From Camellia lanceoleosa (lineage: Eukaryota > Streptophyta > Magnoliopsida > Ericales > Theaceae): a stretch of 64,000 nucleotides of DNA. Positions 49,331 to 61,070 of this stretch are shown one piece after another (positions within the stretch are counted from its first letter, which is position 1; every line of letters begins with the position of its first letter). The notes under the pieces are model-generated. The model searched no databases. It was not told where the DNA came from and worked only from the letters and a program-made list of their open reading frames with translations. The DNA is taken from positions 77,281,551 through 77,345,550 of the forward strand of contig CM045761.1 of NCBI GenBank assembly GCA_025200525.1. Direction: 5' to 3'. Made by a program: the position numbers and the translations under genes.

Positions 49331-50185
49331 TGAACCTCACAATTACCCTGGTTGTCCCCATACATCTCATTGACTGTGCTGGCAAGGGTTAAAGGTTGGT
49401 TGTTGGTAAATCATGGATGGGATTTATGTTATGGGGTGGAAATCTATTGCGGTTAGCCATAGGTTTATTGACAACTTTAGGATTTTTAGGTGGGGTGATG
49501 ACCTTATTGTCAATCGAGTCTTGAATTTCGTGGCAGAGGCGAAATGAACGGTCAGTATGATGACCGTACTGTTCATGGAATGTACAATATTGGGTAGGGT
49601 CATGTCTAAGTGGGAGAGGGTTAGGGAGAGATCAAGGATTAAGTGGTTTGAGATGCCCTTGCTCCATCAGTACCTTCAAGGCGAGGGTTGGGCTCATATG
49701 GAGATGGGCAAAGGTTCATTTTTGGGAGGAGAAAGCATCAGAAACATTGGCAAATGGGTTGGCGGGTGTTGGCTGGGTATTTATGGGCTTGGGATAGGAA
49801 TTAGGATGAGTGTTTCTGGTAAAGCATCCCTTTTCATTGTTTTCCCTCTAATTCAAAATGCTTCCAACCTGAGCAATGAAAGTGTCATCCACAATCTTTG
49901 CAACAACTATGAGCACTTGCTACTTGTTCAACCCTTTGACCTTCAAAGTCTCAATGACCCATCGAAGGTGTGAATAAGGATTAATAGTTACCCCACACTC
50001 ATTCTTGATACTTGCTTTGACCATGTTCGCTTTTGTTTGGCCCATTCCACTTTTAGCTTGTCCCAAGATCAGAGAATCCTTTGACAGGGTCAAAACCCCG
50101 AAGGTGAATTCTGTCATCGTTCTTTGAAGGTCTTTAATCATTCTCAACATCTCAATTACAGTGGGTTTGGCCATTTGGCATTCAT
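49331..50185 (-). pseudogene. Element D gag remnant, second piece
   Basis: In minus sense the piece opens with MAKPTVIEMLRMIKDLQRTM (50174) and ends as an open frame at 49920. After frame breaks it continues to a decayed zinc-knuckle-like stretch (about 49610-49510) of the form YCTFHEQYGHHTDR, followed by HEIQDSIDN. Parallels in element D's other gag piece and in element C support gag. It contains many stops and cannot be expressed as read. Confidence 0.6.
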
Positions 50186-50192
50186 GGTGTAT

Positions 50193-50732
50193 TCAAACTG
50201 GGGTGGGTGTATTCATCATGCACAAATCAGTACTTTCAACAATGACCACCTTTGGCTTAGGCAGATGGGATGAAGTGATATATATACTGGGGTTGAAGGC
50301 AGGAGGTAGTGTATGGATGAGGTTAAGGTGATGATGAGTTACTTGGTCACGGATGGGAAATGGATTGGTAGTAACATTGGGTTCTTGAGGTTGAGCTATC
50401 GTCCGATTGTCAATGAGATTCTGAACCTCATGACGAAGACAGTAGCAACGATCAGTGCCATGACCACACTGTTGATGGTATGCACAGTATTTGGTGGTGT
50501 TATGTCTAGCAAGAAGTGGGTCATAAAGAGGTTGGGGATAAAGGGGTTTGAGAGACCCTCTTTCCATCAGGACTTTTAGTACGCTAGTTAGGCTCATATG
50601 AAGGGGGATGAAAGTTCTACCTTGAGCTCGGATTGGGCTGGCTGTTTGTGCGTTGGTACTTGCAAAGGTGTCGGCAGTTTTGGGATTGGTGGTGGCCGTA
50701 TTGATTTCAGTGGGTTTGGGAATAATGCTACT
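50193..50732 (-). pseudogene. Element D gag remnant with zinc knuckle, first piece
   Basis: Open over 50597-50193. It holds KYCAYHQQCGHGTDRCYCLR followed by HEVQNLIDN, a Tat/Ogre-style zinc knuckle, and then FNPSIYITSSHLPKPKVVIV, matching element C. The coding frame runs upstream to the LTR at 50733 without a primer site between them, so its 5' part is displaced. The simplest view is that element E inserted here and the upstream gag lies beyond E. Confidence 0.75.
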
Positions 50733-53700
50733 TGTAACAAGCCCGCGGGGGACCTATGCTACAGTTCGGACTCCCTTTTTGTGTTGCGGTTCTAAATCTG
50801 AACCAAAGAGTCCAAATTCGGCAAATCGTTTTGAAGAAAAACAGATTTTGAAAAGTAGTGCCAAACATGGACTGCTTTGCCAGATTACTGAGTCGCTACC
50901 TAAATATTTTAAAATGGGAAATTTAGGAAACCCTGACTCGGTGCCGAAGGCCACGTGTCCGTCATCACCAAAGTGGTCTTGGCTCGAGAGCTTGGGTACG
51001 ATCGGGGAAGGTCAGCTATGAGCACCCCCTTTCGCCCGGTCCGAAGACCGGCCTCTACTAACCGTGATATCTGTTTTTGAAAACATTACATGCTCTTATT
51101 CCAATTGTTAGCCTAGAATTACTATGTTATGCGCACTGCAAACAAGTATAGACTAGATCACCTAATTTGGAAACAAACATTACATATCCGTTCGTTTTGA
51201 AAATGTTTTGGAATTTGCTACTCGCTAGTAGGCTAAAACACGGATTTCAATGAGTTTTCCAACTCAAGAAACCCAACCTCCACCCACAGGCATTCAAACA
51301 GTTTATCTCACATAAGCACTTAGCTGCATGGTAAGCATACTGTCATGGCAACATTCACACGCATGTGGTATGCTAAAGCGTAAAATACTTACATCGTACT
51401 CCGTGCCAAAACAAGAAACTAGTTAGCAGACATGCATGACCTAGTTCATGTTAAGTGGCTAATGCAACACAGGCAAAGATGCAATTTAGAGTAGGCTCGG
51501 CTAACCCTAAAATGTCACGTGAAATGCAATCATTTGATGCACGTATTCAAGTTGGAATTTAGAATACAATGCAGTTTGTATGATGTACCGAGCCCGATGC
51601 ATGTCAACAAATGCATGGATGCACGCATGCATGGCATAAGGTATGCTAAAATAAACGTGCCCTAATCTACCATCAAAAGCGGGTAAATACAAGGGAGAAA
51701 GAAATGGGGGTTGGAAGACATGCACACCACTCACCGACACTTATTACAAATATGCCCTCACACGGAGGGACCAAAAGAATAATACAAATAATTAACCACG
51801 CAAGCTAATTAAATATTACAGATTAATTAAATTAACAAAATAATTAATCTGAGAAAAATAGTAAACCGCCTCGGGGCGAGGGCTCAATGCACGCCAGCCG
51901 ATTCCGCCTAATTGCACTGCCATGCCTAGCTTGCCTCTGTTTTCTCTGTTTTGCTCCTCTGGAAACTGCCAAAGTCTCAGGGATGCCTCTCTGGACACTG
52001 GAGAATCCCACTGGCTGGAGGAAATTACTATCGGCACTAGGATGTATCCATCGGCACAAAATATATCCACCGGCCATTGATTGACTGCCGGTCGGCACTA
52101 AATACTGCCGGCCGGCAATGAATTCCTGCAGAACCTGCAACTCACAGCAGCAGAGGGCAAAACTTGCATGGCAGCTCAATTCAAGCAATGTATGCACCAA
52201 ACACATTCCTTATCATGTTTGTGACTCAAAGGAGGATGTGCCTCGATTCTCGGGCCACCAATCGCGCATTTCCATGCATGATGGCCAAAGAGTCAAGTGT
52301 GCATTTTCGATTTCAAATGCATCCAAACCAAACAAACCAAAATCCCAATCCCCATCACCAAATCAAGGGACAAGGAATGCATGTTGATGCAATGTGCCCT
52401 AGCCATGTTAGCAATCATGCAATATGAACAATGCTATGTACTTATGCAAAGCATACAAGCCAACATGAGGTAAATATGCAAGCAAGTAAATGATGGCCTT
52501 AAACAGGATCTAGGCAACCCCAAATAGGCCCAAAATCAGTGGCCAAAATGCTTAGTATGAGAGCTACCACACACGTACACATGTATACGTTAAGGTATCA
52601 ACTTAAGCATAAACAAGCAATTCTCGAGCGCACTCAAAAGAGGCTAAGTGTGGACAACTAACTTGCATTGTAAAGCTCTGAAATCATGCTAAACATGGTG
52701 CCCAAACCAAGCAACAAAGCAAGTTAAACATGCAATTTAAGGTCCAAGCACTTAAGGCGAGCCAGAGGGCTTAAACCGAGGTCAAACCCACCAAGCCTCA
52801 CAAGGCCAAGGGGACTCAAAATAGGTCAAAGACAGACCTAAACAACACTCAAGGAACACCTAGATGGCATCTAAATGGTCCAAGTATAAAGGCACATACA
52901 AAGGCCAAAACATGAGGTATACAACATGCGCTTTTAAAGCAATAAAGAGGCGACTTGGGCAAGCATACAAGCACACCAAAAGGACTGAAATGACATGCCA
53001 AATGGTTCCAAACCATCAAAATGAGGTAAGCAACACATGCTACATATGCATACTCAAAGGCTAGCAAGCCTAAAATGCAAAGGGGCTATATAATGCATGC
53101 CAAGATCAACCCAAATGACTATGGACAGAGCTAAAACATGTCAAAATAAGCACAAAACATTCATAAGTCTAAGCCTAAAGCATGCTCAAACTAGGGCTAA
53201 CAACCTAAGGCATGTTAAGGCAATACAAGGCATTACATGGCAACTATGCTAAGCATGCATAAGGGGCCAAAACCAATACATAGCAATGTTAAATCATGAT
53301 ATCTTAAGCATGAAAAACAGTCATGGCAAGCTCAACACACACTCAAGCACAATGCATCCTCAAGAGGCAAAACTTGCCCTTTTCAAGGACAACAAGGAGA
53401 GGGGGTGATCCCCTCCTTCTTAGGACTTTAAGGCATCATCTTCACCACTGAAATTCCTCAAGATTTCAGTGGTGAAGAGACCCAAACACCAAAATCCCGG
53501 ATTTCAACAAAATAGCACAAAATGAGGCCCTTTTCAAGGCCTAAGGGGGGGGTCAAACCTCCCCAAAGCACAGAGTACCCTTAATAAACTATCAAGAGGA
53601 CTAAAAAACAGAACTTTTTTATATTGAACACCAAGCACAAAAATAGTTCAAAGATAGGTAAAAAAGGAGTGCAAGAATGGGGTAAATAAAGTAAGTTTCT

Positions 53701-54436
53701 CACCCTTGTTGTCCTTCTTCACAAATGTTGACTTTGTTGCTTCCTTGAGCTCCAAACCAGTTAAAAACAGCAAGAATAATCTCTTGGGACCTCAGTAGCC
53801 AAGGGAAGGTGGAATACTATGTGCACGTGTGCAATAATGAGACACAAACACACACAAGGGCAAGAGAGGAAGAGGTATAGATATAGGTTAGATACACCAA
53901 AGCAAACCCTAAAAACCAGAGCTCTTCCTTTTCCTCTCCAATCTTTCTAACCCTAAAACAAGGGAGACAAGGCCTCCCCTTATAGAGGAGGCAATCTTGT
54001 AAGCTTAGCTAGTAAGCAAAACAAGAGAGGCATCCCTCCACACACGTGTATGGAGGAGAAGCCAATGCCATACAGCTGCCTCAAAATATCTCATAAAGCA
54101 ACTGCACAGTAGTCGGCAGGGCAAAATTGTCATTTTGACAAAATTTACTGCCGACCGGCACAATATAGTGCCGATGGAAACACCAACCAGCCGGTGGCCT
54201 CTAGCTAGTGCCGGTGGTGTGTGGGGATGCCTCAAAAGGCATTCCCTGCCCCTCCAAGGCAAAACACAAGTGTTTGGTGCAAAACCAGACACAAAACAGT
54301 CGTGTTCGGAGATCCTGAGGCAGGGCGCATAGCCGAGAACTCCGGGAACTCCAAACAAACACAAACATGGATAATCACCAGGTGTTCAAATGGTGACGTC
54401 CAAGTCTTGAGGACGGTCAAAAATGGGGTGTCTACA
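50733..54436 (-). mobile_element. 3' LTR of Ogre-like element E (3.7 kb)
   Basis: The left terminus is TGTAACAAGCC (minus-sense end GCTTGTTACA), the right terminus GGTGTCTACA. The polypurine tract and the 3' region of E lie at its right, so this is E's 3' LTR and the element body runs beyond the window. It aligns through most of its length with the solo LTR 7480-11380. Minus-sense TATA motif at 53980-53990. The five bases left of it, CTACT (50728-50732), are the expected target duplication, and the partner copy would be right of E. Confidence 0.87.
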
Positions 54437-54440
54437 GTTG

Positions 54441-54449
54441 CCCCTCTTT
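54441..54449 (-). other. Polypurine tract of element E
   Basis: Minus sense AAAGAGGGG, with spacer CAAC before the LTR start TGTAGACACC, identical in layout to 959-971. Confidence 0.8.
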
Positions 54450-57230
54450 GACAGAACTCGAAAGTCATAACAATGACGGGAGTGAATGTCAAAGCCTAGA
54501 GACGACCCATTTTTGACAAGGCCGAATACTTGGACAAACATGCAAGGCAAACAAGATATGCACCCGAAGGCAGGGGAAAAATGCAAGACAATGCAAGAAG
54601 TCGAGCATAACTTATGATCATGCAAAGAAAGCTGTAATGAAGCACACATGCAACAGTTATAAGCTAGCATACGCCAATCTACACTACAATGCAGAAAGGA
54701 TGTGAGAGAATTATGCAATTCTCAAAACGTCTCATGCGGAGGATACAATACCTGTGCGGCTCGTCCGGTTGCGCCGGCCTCAAATGAGCCGTACATACAA
54801 TATCATGCCTGCAAAGAAAGTAAACTTAACAGGTACAATATCGTTAGCAATATGCATGACAATGCAATGACGAATGCAAAATGATATGCAATATATACAA
54901 AACAAAGTGTGAATAATGTAGCTAATATGCAATGCAATGCAAATGATATGCAATGTAACATGCAATGCAATTGAAACTATGCAAACTACATGCAAAGCAA
55001 TTGAATCATGATTCAATCACGAGCGGTTCGAAACCACACAAATGTCAAGTAGATTGATGGAAGTAACGAGTCCGTCTACCATAGAACGATGTCTGAACTA
55101 TGAGTGATGTAGACGGACACAAGAACAAGTATTGGGTGGAATAACATAAGTGGGGTAACGACCCGCTGAGGAAAGAACAATGATCCTAATGCCGGATGCA
55201 ACAATTACACTACAATGTAATATGTACAATGGATATGGCGTGTGGCCAAACCGTATTTTGCCTAGGAAAGGCATGCACACGTACAAACCATGTCTAACAC
55301 AGAAAAGGTGCCGCAACCTCAAACCAAGTTCATCAAGGAGTAGGCGCGATACACATGCAGAACTGTGCTTCAACGTGAAAAGTAAGGGCACATACCAAAC
55401 CAAGCTCAACAAGGAAAGGCGCAAGCCAAAGATGGAAGATGATGCAGTGGATGCATGCAAGCTACAATGCAATATGCACTGGATATTTTACAGAAAATGC
55501 ATGACATATACACTATATTATAATGAAATGCATGGCATATGCATGGGGTTTTTTTTGTTTTTGTTTGAAATGCATGACACATGCAGTATTTACAAATGAT
55601 GCATGTTGTTTTTGTTTTGTTTTTGTTTGAAATGCATGACACATGCAAATGATGCGATGCCTATGATTGCAGTTTTCTCTATCTTACCAACAAGGCGATA
55701 TACTAGGTTGGTTTAGTATCCAGAATTGAGGCGTAAACACGCCGCCTCAACCTATGGGCCTTCCATACGGATTTCAAGCCGAGTGTACACCCCCTGGGTA
55801 TTTAAACCAGACTTTAGTCTCGAAAATCCCGAACCTTTGTGTTCTAGGCATAAGCCGTTCGAACTCTAGTTTTCACCGTCCCAGTTGGTCTCCTAGGAAC
55901 TCACCGCAAACACAGACAGGTGGCTTTACCAGACCACCGAAAGCCGTTCGGGCACGACAAACACCGAAGGAATTGCACCTTCAGAGGATTTAAGGTCTCC
56001 TAGACCGGGATGCAAAATGTATGCATGACAATGCATGTTTTCTTTTTGTTTTTTTGAATGCAGATGATGCATGATGTTTTTTTAAATGCGCGCTAATGCG
56101 CGACTTTTGAATGCATGCCAATGCATGAATTGTGTGTGCCGAAGCAACGAAGGTCTTGCACCTTCCGAGGACGTAAGGTCTCCTAGGCCGTACGCGTTTA
56201 AGGTCTCGCCAGACCGTACCTGGGGCAATGCATGAATTGAGATGTGGTGCACAAGACAGTGCGATGTGTAAGATAACGTGATGGAATGCATGCCAAATGC
56301 AATGAGACGCGCAAAATAGCGCGATGCGTTAGACAACGCAAGTGCACAGGAAAATGCGATACAATGCATGCCAAATGCGATGAGGTGCACACCTTAATGC
56401 ACCGAAGATCTTGCACCTCCCGAGGATTTAAGGTCTCCCAGACCGCGCACACATGGTGAAGGTTTCGCACCCTCCAAGGATTTAAGGTCTCCTAGACCGT
56501 GCGTGTTTAAGGTCTCGCCAGACCAGACGTGGGACAATGAGTACACATCAGTTAAAGTGAATTTGATGCAAATGAGTAAACTCGAACCAAACTACATCTC
56601 ATGCTGCAGGGATTAATGCGAGTTATGCAATTCTTACGGCGTCTATGCGGAGAAGGCTAGAAGCGACTACCGAGAACACTCGGTGTCTCAAACACAACGT
56701 CTCTCTGCGTATCGACCGCAGGAGAGAAAAAAAACAAGGCAAAAAAGAAACCTCTCAGCGTAGTACACGCGAGAGGGGAAAGACAAAAAGACCGCTCAGC
56801 GTAGTACACGCGAGAGAGGGAAAATGAAAGGAAACCTCTCAGTGTAGTACACGCAAGAGAGGGAAAACAAAAGCAAAAGAAGCCTCTTAGCGTAGTACAC
56901 GCGAGAGAGGGGGGGAAAAGGCAATGCTCATGGAACGCGCATGCCAATGCAAATGAGACACGCATGCGGATGCAAATGGGGCAAATGAGACGTGCGTGTC
57001 TCAAAAGATGGAAAATGGAGTGCAATGAGGTACGCATGCCTCAAAGGAGATGCAGAACAATGCAAGTGTGACACGCATGCTACACGAAAATGCAGAACGG
57101 TGCAAGTCGCAAGGGACGCGCAATACGACGCGATCCGACGTACCGGATAATGTAATGGATGCGTGCAACGCACACGGGACAACTTTTGAATCTTGTAAAA
57201 GACAAAAGGATACAATCTTTGCTTGAATTT
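54450..57230 (-). mobile_element. Element E, 3' non-coding internal region
   Basis: The inverted counterpart of element A's tail: 55680-56230 matches 1-480 and 54450-54560 matches 860-957. Motifs such as AAGGTCTCCTAGACCG recur (55990, 56180, 56430, 56485), giving a loose repeat of about 50-250 bp. It also contains the hairpin repeats at 56695-56915. No coding signal. Confidence 0.75.
56695..56915 (+). repeat. Hairpin-forming tandem repeats in element E
   Basis: Four copies of a ~43-bp unit start near 56751, 56792, 56835 and 56883. Each has CTCTCAGCGT, AGTAC, then ACGCGAGAG, so the flanks pair as a stem around a 5-base loop. A diverged fifth copy at 56699-56724 has other bases (TGCG...CGCA) but still pairs. 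A purine-rich spacer (GGGAAAA-type) separates the units. Confidence 0.8.
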
Positions 57231-57482
57231 GAGTGCCACGCACAGAAGACACAGTCCGAGGTCAAAACGGAGGCCGGTTGAGCATCGGAAGTACACTTTC
57301 TTGCACTTTCTTAAGCTATGAAGACCCAAAACTGCTCACATGGCCTAAACAAGGTCAGGAACATCACCTACCGACTAGGTGGTCACCGTCAGCCACCGGG
57401 TCTAGAAAGTTCCACCGCACAATATTGTGCCGACCGCCAAAAATTGCCGAATCGGGCTTTGACATTTCACCTCGTCTTTTTA

Positions 57483-57560
57483 AAATAGGGTTTTAAACCC
57501 TATTTCCTCACTTCCCCACTAAAAAAATTCTCTCTCTCTCTAGAGTCTCTTTCCTCCTCA
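57483..57560 (+). promoter_or_regulatory. Promoter-like region of the PMD pseudogene: telo-box palindrome and CT-rich leader
   Basis: An 11-bp perfect inverted repeat, AAATAGGGTTT and AAACCCTATTT around one T, lies at 57483-57505. Its right arm holds AAACCCTA, the core of the plant telo-box. A CT-rich stretch (57529-57560) follows about 270 bp before the PMD start codon. Telo-boxes and CT-rich leaders are common in plant promoters. No clear TATA box is seen. The function is inferred. Confidence 0.45.
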
Positions 57561-57826
57561 TTCGCTCATTTTCTTTTTAGCTGACATTTTTCGTTTCTAT
57601 TCTGAAGTTCATCGCTGCTTTGACATTTTCGACCGATCAAAATTTCGTTTCGGCACTCCCTTTGCTATTTCCACCTTTTCGGGACTTGTTCCCCTTGATT
57701 TTCTCTTCATTTTCGTGCCTTTCCATCTTCCAGCCTTCCCGGTCATTTTCGGCCCGCTCGGGGTTGACTTTTTCGGTTGACTTTTCACATTCCAGCTCTT
57801 CCGGACACTTTCTCACCACCATCGCC

Positions 57827-60800
57827 ATGGCTGACGATATTCTACACGTCGGGACTCCCCCGGATCACGAGATGGATCCCGGGGTCGAGCTCCTCCCATT
57901 GAGCGAGCGTCCCTTCGATCGGGCGACCTACCGCCCGGCTATCCACGTCTTACCTCCGGATGGTCTTCGCCATTTCCGCGGCTTTGATCGAGCGCTGGAC
58001 CCGGAGCTCCTCTTACGAGAGTCGACCTCTCACCTATCCTTCGGCGCTTCCGAGGTAACACTCTTCTCTGTTTTACTTTCTGCAATGTAGAACTATTAAC
58101 TGTTAAAGCTGAATCTGCTCTTTAACTGCTTAGCTCGATATGTCAGAGATCAGAAGTTGATCGCAATCACGTTTACAACTGATATCTGTTTAAGACGGAC
58201 ACATGCACACACACTGCACTAGTCTCAATCACCCAAACACACGGCACACACCGTACTCCACTGCAAACTCAACGACACCCGTCACTTATTTGAATCTGAA
58301 AACATATTATAAGTTGTATTTAAACTGAACCACACAAAACATGCTGACGATCGACGCTAGTAGTTCACCCACCGCACATCAGAACCCGACATTCGCTTGA
58401 ATGAACGTGCACACATGCACCATATCAGTATGCTGACCCTCACAAACACACTGACACATCACAAGCCGTAGTCCACCATAGTACACCGAATCGAGACCGC
58501 TTGGATCTCAAAAACTTGCACGCATGCTAGATTTGTATCGACTTTAACATGTTTCCTCAGATTCTGACATCTCATATTGCTTTGCAACTATTTGTTTGAA
58601 ACGGAGATTCCCATACCATCCGCGTATGGGAATGTCGCGCTCGAGATTGGTACTTGAGCCGCCGAGGCGGTTCGCCACATTGTGGACGAGGCGGGCTTTG
58701 GTTCTTTTTGCAGGGGTCTGACCCGCCATCGCTCGCAGTTCTTCTAGCTGCTCTGGCGAGAGGTGGTGGGACACCACCACTGCTCCATTCCTATCTGCGA
58801 CCGGGGACATGACGATGACCCCTTACGATTTCTCGGTGCTTACTGGCATCGGGGTAGGGGGTGATCCGATCCCCTTCGACACCGACATGGACGAGTGGAC
58901 CGCCGCTCAGATCTACTTGCTTGGCGAGGCGCCACCTCCTGCTCGTCCAGGCTTTGTCCGCTATTCCTAGTTCAAGGTGTAATTCAGAGTGCAGCCTGCG
59001 TTGGTGGCGGCGGCTCCGATGACCGAGGCGGCCGTAGAGCAGTATGCGCGTGGCTTTTTGATGTTTTTGCTAGGGACGACCCTCCTCGCCGACCGGGCGA
59101 ACACCGTGCCTCTCCGCCACTCAAGACCGTGGACGCCCCGAGACATCTTGCTTGATTGGGTGCGGCTCGCCACTTTACGGGTACATGAGCTCGGCCTCCC
59201 GTGGCAATGCGCTTGCTTGGGGTTACCGCGTGCTTGGGAGGTACCTTTTTTCCGCTTACATTTATGTTCAGATTTCAGACTCAGACATCGCATTACACAT
59301 TGCGCCTTACACGGATCAGATATCATACTCCACGGCACACACATACTCGCTTAATCGATCAGAATCGCTCACACTGCATACACTCGCTTCAATACACCGC
59401 ACAACACACGGCTCGCTATTTCGCTTTACTCAGATCCCGCTTTATCGATAAATGTTCGACATCCGCCTTTGCGTTGTGGGTTTACGCCTACTTCCCTAGG
59501 CTCGCCAGTACCTGTGCGAGACCGCCTCGTCATCCTGCTTCATGCCGCTTCGACGGAGGTGCACCGAGGTCATGGAGACATTCACTTTTTTTCCGCCGCA
59601 TTTCGACACCATCACCCCTGCCGAGGTATGTTTTATTTGCAGTTCGTTTAAGCTTCACTTTTCCACTGTATATTTGCAATACCAGTAGGTAACAAAACTG
59701 TATTTCAATTTCAGATCACCTGGCAGCTGTGGGCTCCTCTTCCAGCGATGGTGTGGGATCGGTTTGCTGGCGCCGTTGAGACCTCGCGTTACCGGATTTT
59801 ACTGGAGGGCCCGGTCTCTCGAGCTTGGTACCTGGGCGAGCACTTCTTGCGTCAGACCTTAGGTTTACCTGAGCAGATAGTCCCGGTGCATCTTCCTGAG
59901 CATATGAGGGACACCAAGCGTTTCACCGCTGAGCAGATGGCGGACTACACCATCGGTTGGGAGGCAGACGGCTTCAGAGGCGAGGGCGATTACTCAGAGT
60001 ACGTCCGGACCTTCATCATGCCGCCGCTGAGTGGTGGTCGCCGAGCTGTGAGAGAGAGACCTGTGGCGCCGACGGCCGGAGCAGGAGTAGGAGGAGGAGC
60101 GCCGAGGAGGGCTCGAGTCCGCGGCAGGGGCGGAGTCCAGAGGGGATGGGAGGCTAGTTGGCCCGCTCTACCCGCTTCACTGTCTTTCCGAGGGTCGGAT
60201 GGGGCGACCTATCAGATTCCCTTCGCCCCTCCGCCGGCTGATCACGAGTTTGTCGGTATCCCCGACTTGCCTCCGGTATGTGTTATCAGATTGCATGCTT
60301 ATTTCATTTTAGTTTACTTGATATTCCACAGAATATGTGATGCATCCGATATTTTTGCGGGCTTCCTCGAGTACACCCATGGTCATTGGAGATGAATGCC
60401 TCCATGGCGGGATGTTGCAATGACCTTCGACTTCCTAGCCTTTACGGCCTTCCCAGATGTCCTCTCTGTCATAGCTTCAAATCATATACACGAACTACTG
60501 CGCATAACCTGATATCATAACACCGAACACCAAATCACGACACTTGATACATCAGATTCATACATCGTGATTCTACATCGCTTCAACCGCCACGGCATTC
60601 AAACATTGTATTTATACATTGCGATTCTCGTGACTTCAACCGCCACCAGATTCAAACATTGTACTCATACAATCGTGCATTCTCGTGACCGTAAACTGCT
60701 CACGGCATTCATACTCTGTATTCATATACTGCATTCTGCACTGATAAACTGTTTCATACATACTGATGCATTTGCCTTTCATGTTTTTCAGCCTCCCTTC

Positions 60801-61070
60801 CCACTTCCTCCGGCGGGTGGCGTCGCTCCACCTGGACCTCCCATTTCTACTCGGGATGGCAGGGTATTTCCCCGCACCAGAGGAGGGCGTACTTACGCCG
60901 GGAGCAGCTCGCGGGCTCCAGTTCCAGACGACGATTCTGAGGAGGAGGCGGAGGCATCCGAGGAGGAGGCCGGGGGCAGCTCGGACTCAGACAGTGACAC
61001 TTCCGGTGATGCTCCTGGACTTCTGCCCAGGAAGAGGGCGAGGACAGATCCCCCGGCGCGAGGCCATTGA
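57827..61070 (+). pseudogene. Plant mobile domain (PMD) gene, five exons, decayed, antisense in element E
   Basis: PMD proteins (MAIN/MAIL family and transposon-borne relatives, often annotated as aminotransferase-like) have unclear biochemical roles; MAIN and MAIL1 help silence transposons. Exons: 57827-58054, 58561-59240, about 59474-59625, 59715-60275 and 60792-61070. The start (GCCATGG) gives MADDILHVGTPPDHEMDPGV. Exon 2 shows ERWWDTT, MTMTPYDFSVLTGIGVGGDP and YARGFLMFLLGTTLLADRAN. Exon 4 has the core FAGAVETSRYRILLEGPVSR and AWYLGEHFLRQTLGLPEQIV. The C-terminus is acidic (DDDSEEEAEASEEEAG) with a basic KRAR motif. Exons 1, 4 and 5 are open. Exon 2 has stops (58597, 58968, 58980) and frameshifts, exon 3 is frameshifted, and the acceptor before exon 3 lacks AG. 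Introns 1, 3 and 4 are GT-AG. Confidence 0.87.

Noticed and set aside
57637..57828. Minus-strand Lys/Glu-rich ORF opposite the PMD leader
   Set aside because: It is the complement of the pyrimidine-rich leader. Nothing supports expression.
58544..58810. Minus-strand ORF of 88 codons opposite PMD exon 2
   Set aside because: It is a shadow of the GC-rich PMD exon. The + strand has recognised PMD motifs at the same place.
57827..61070. Intact host PMD gene
   Set aside because: Three of five exons read well, but exons 2 and 3 have stops and frameshifts and one splice acceptor lacks AG. The flanks are retroelement sequence.
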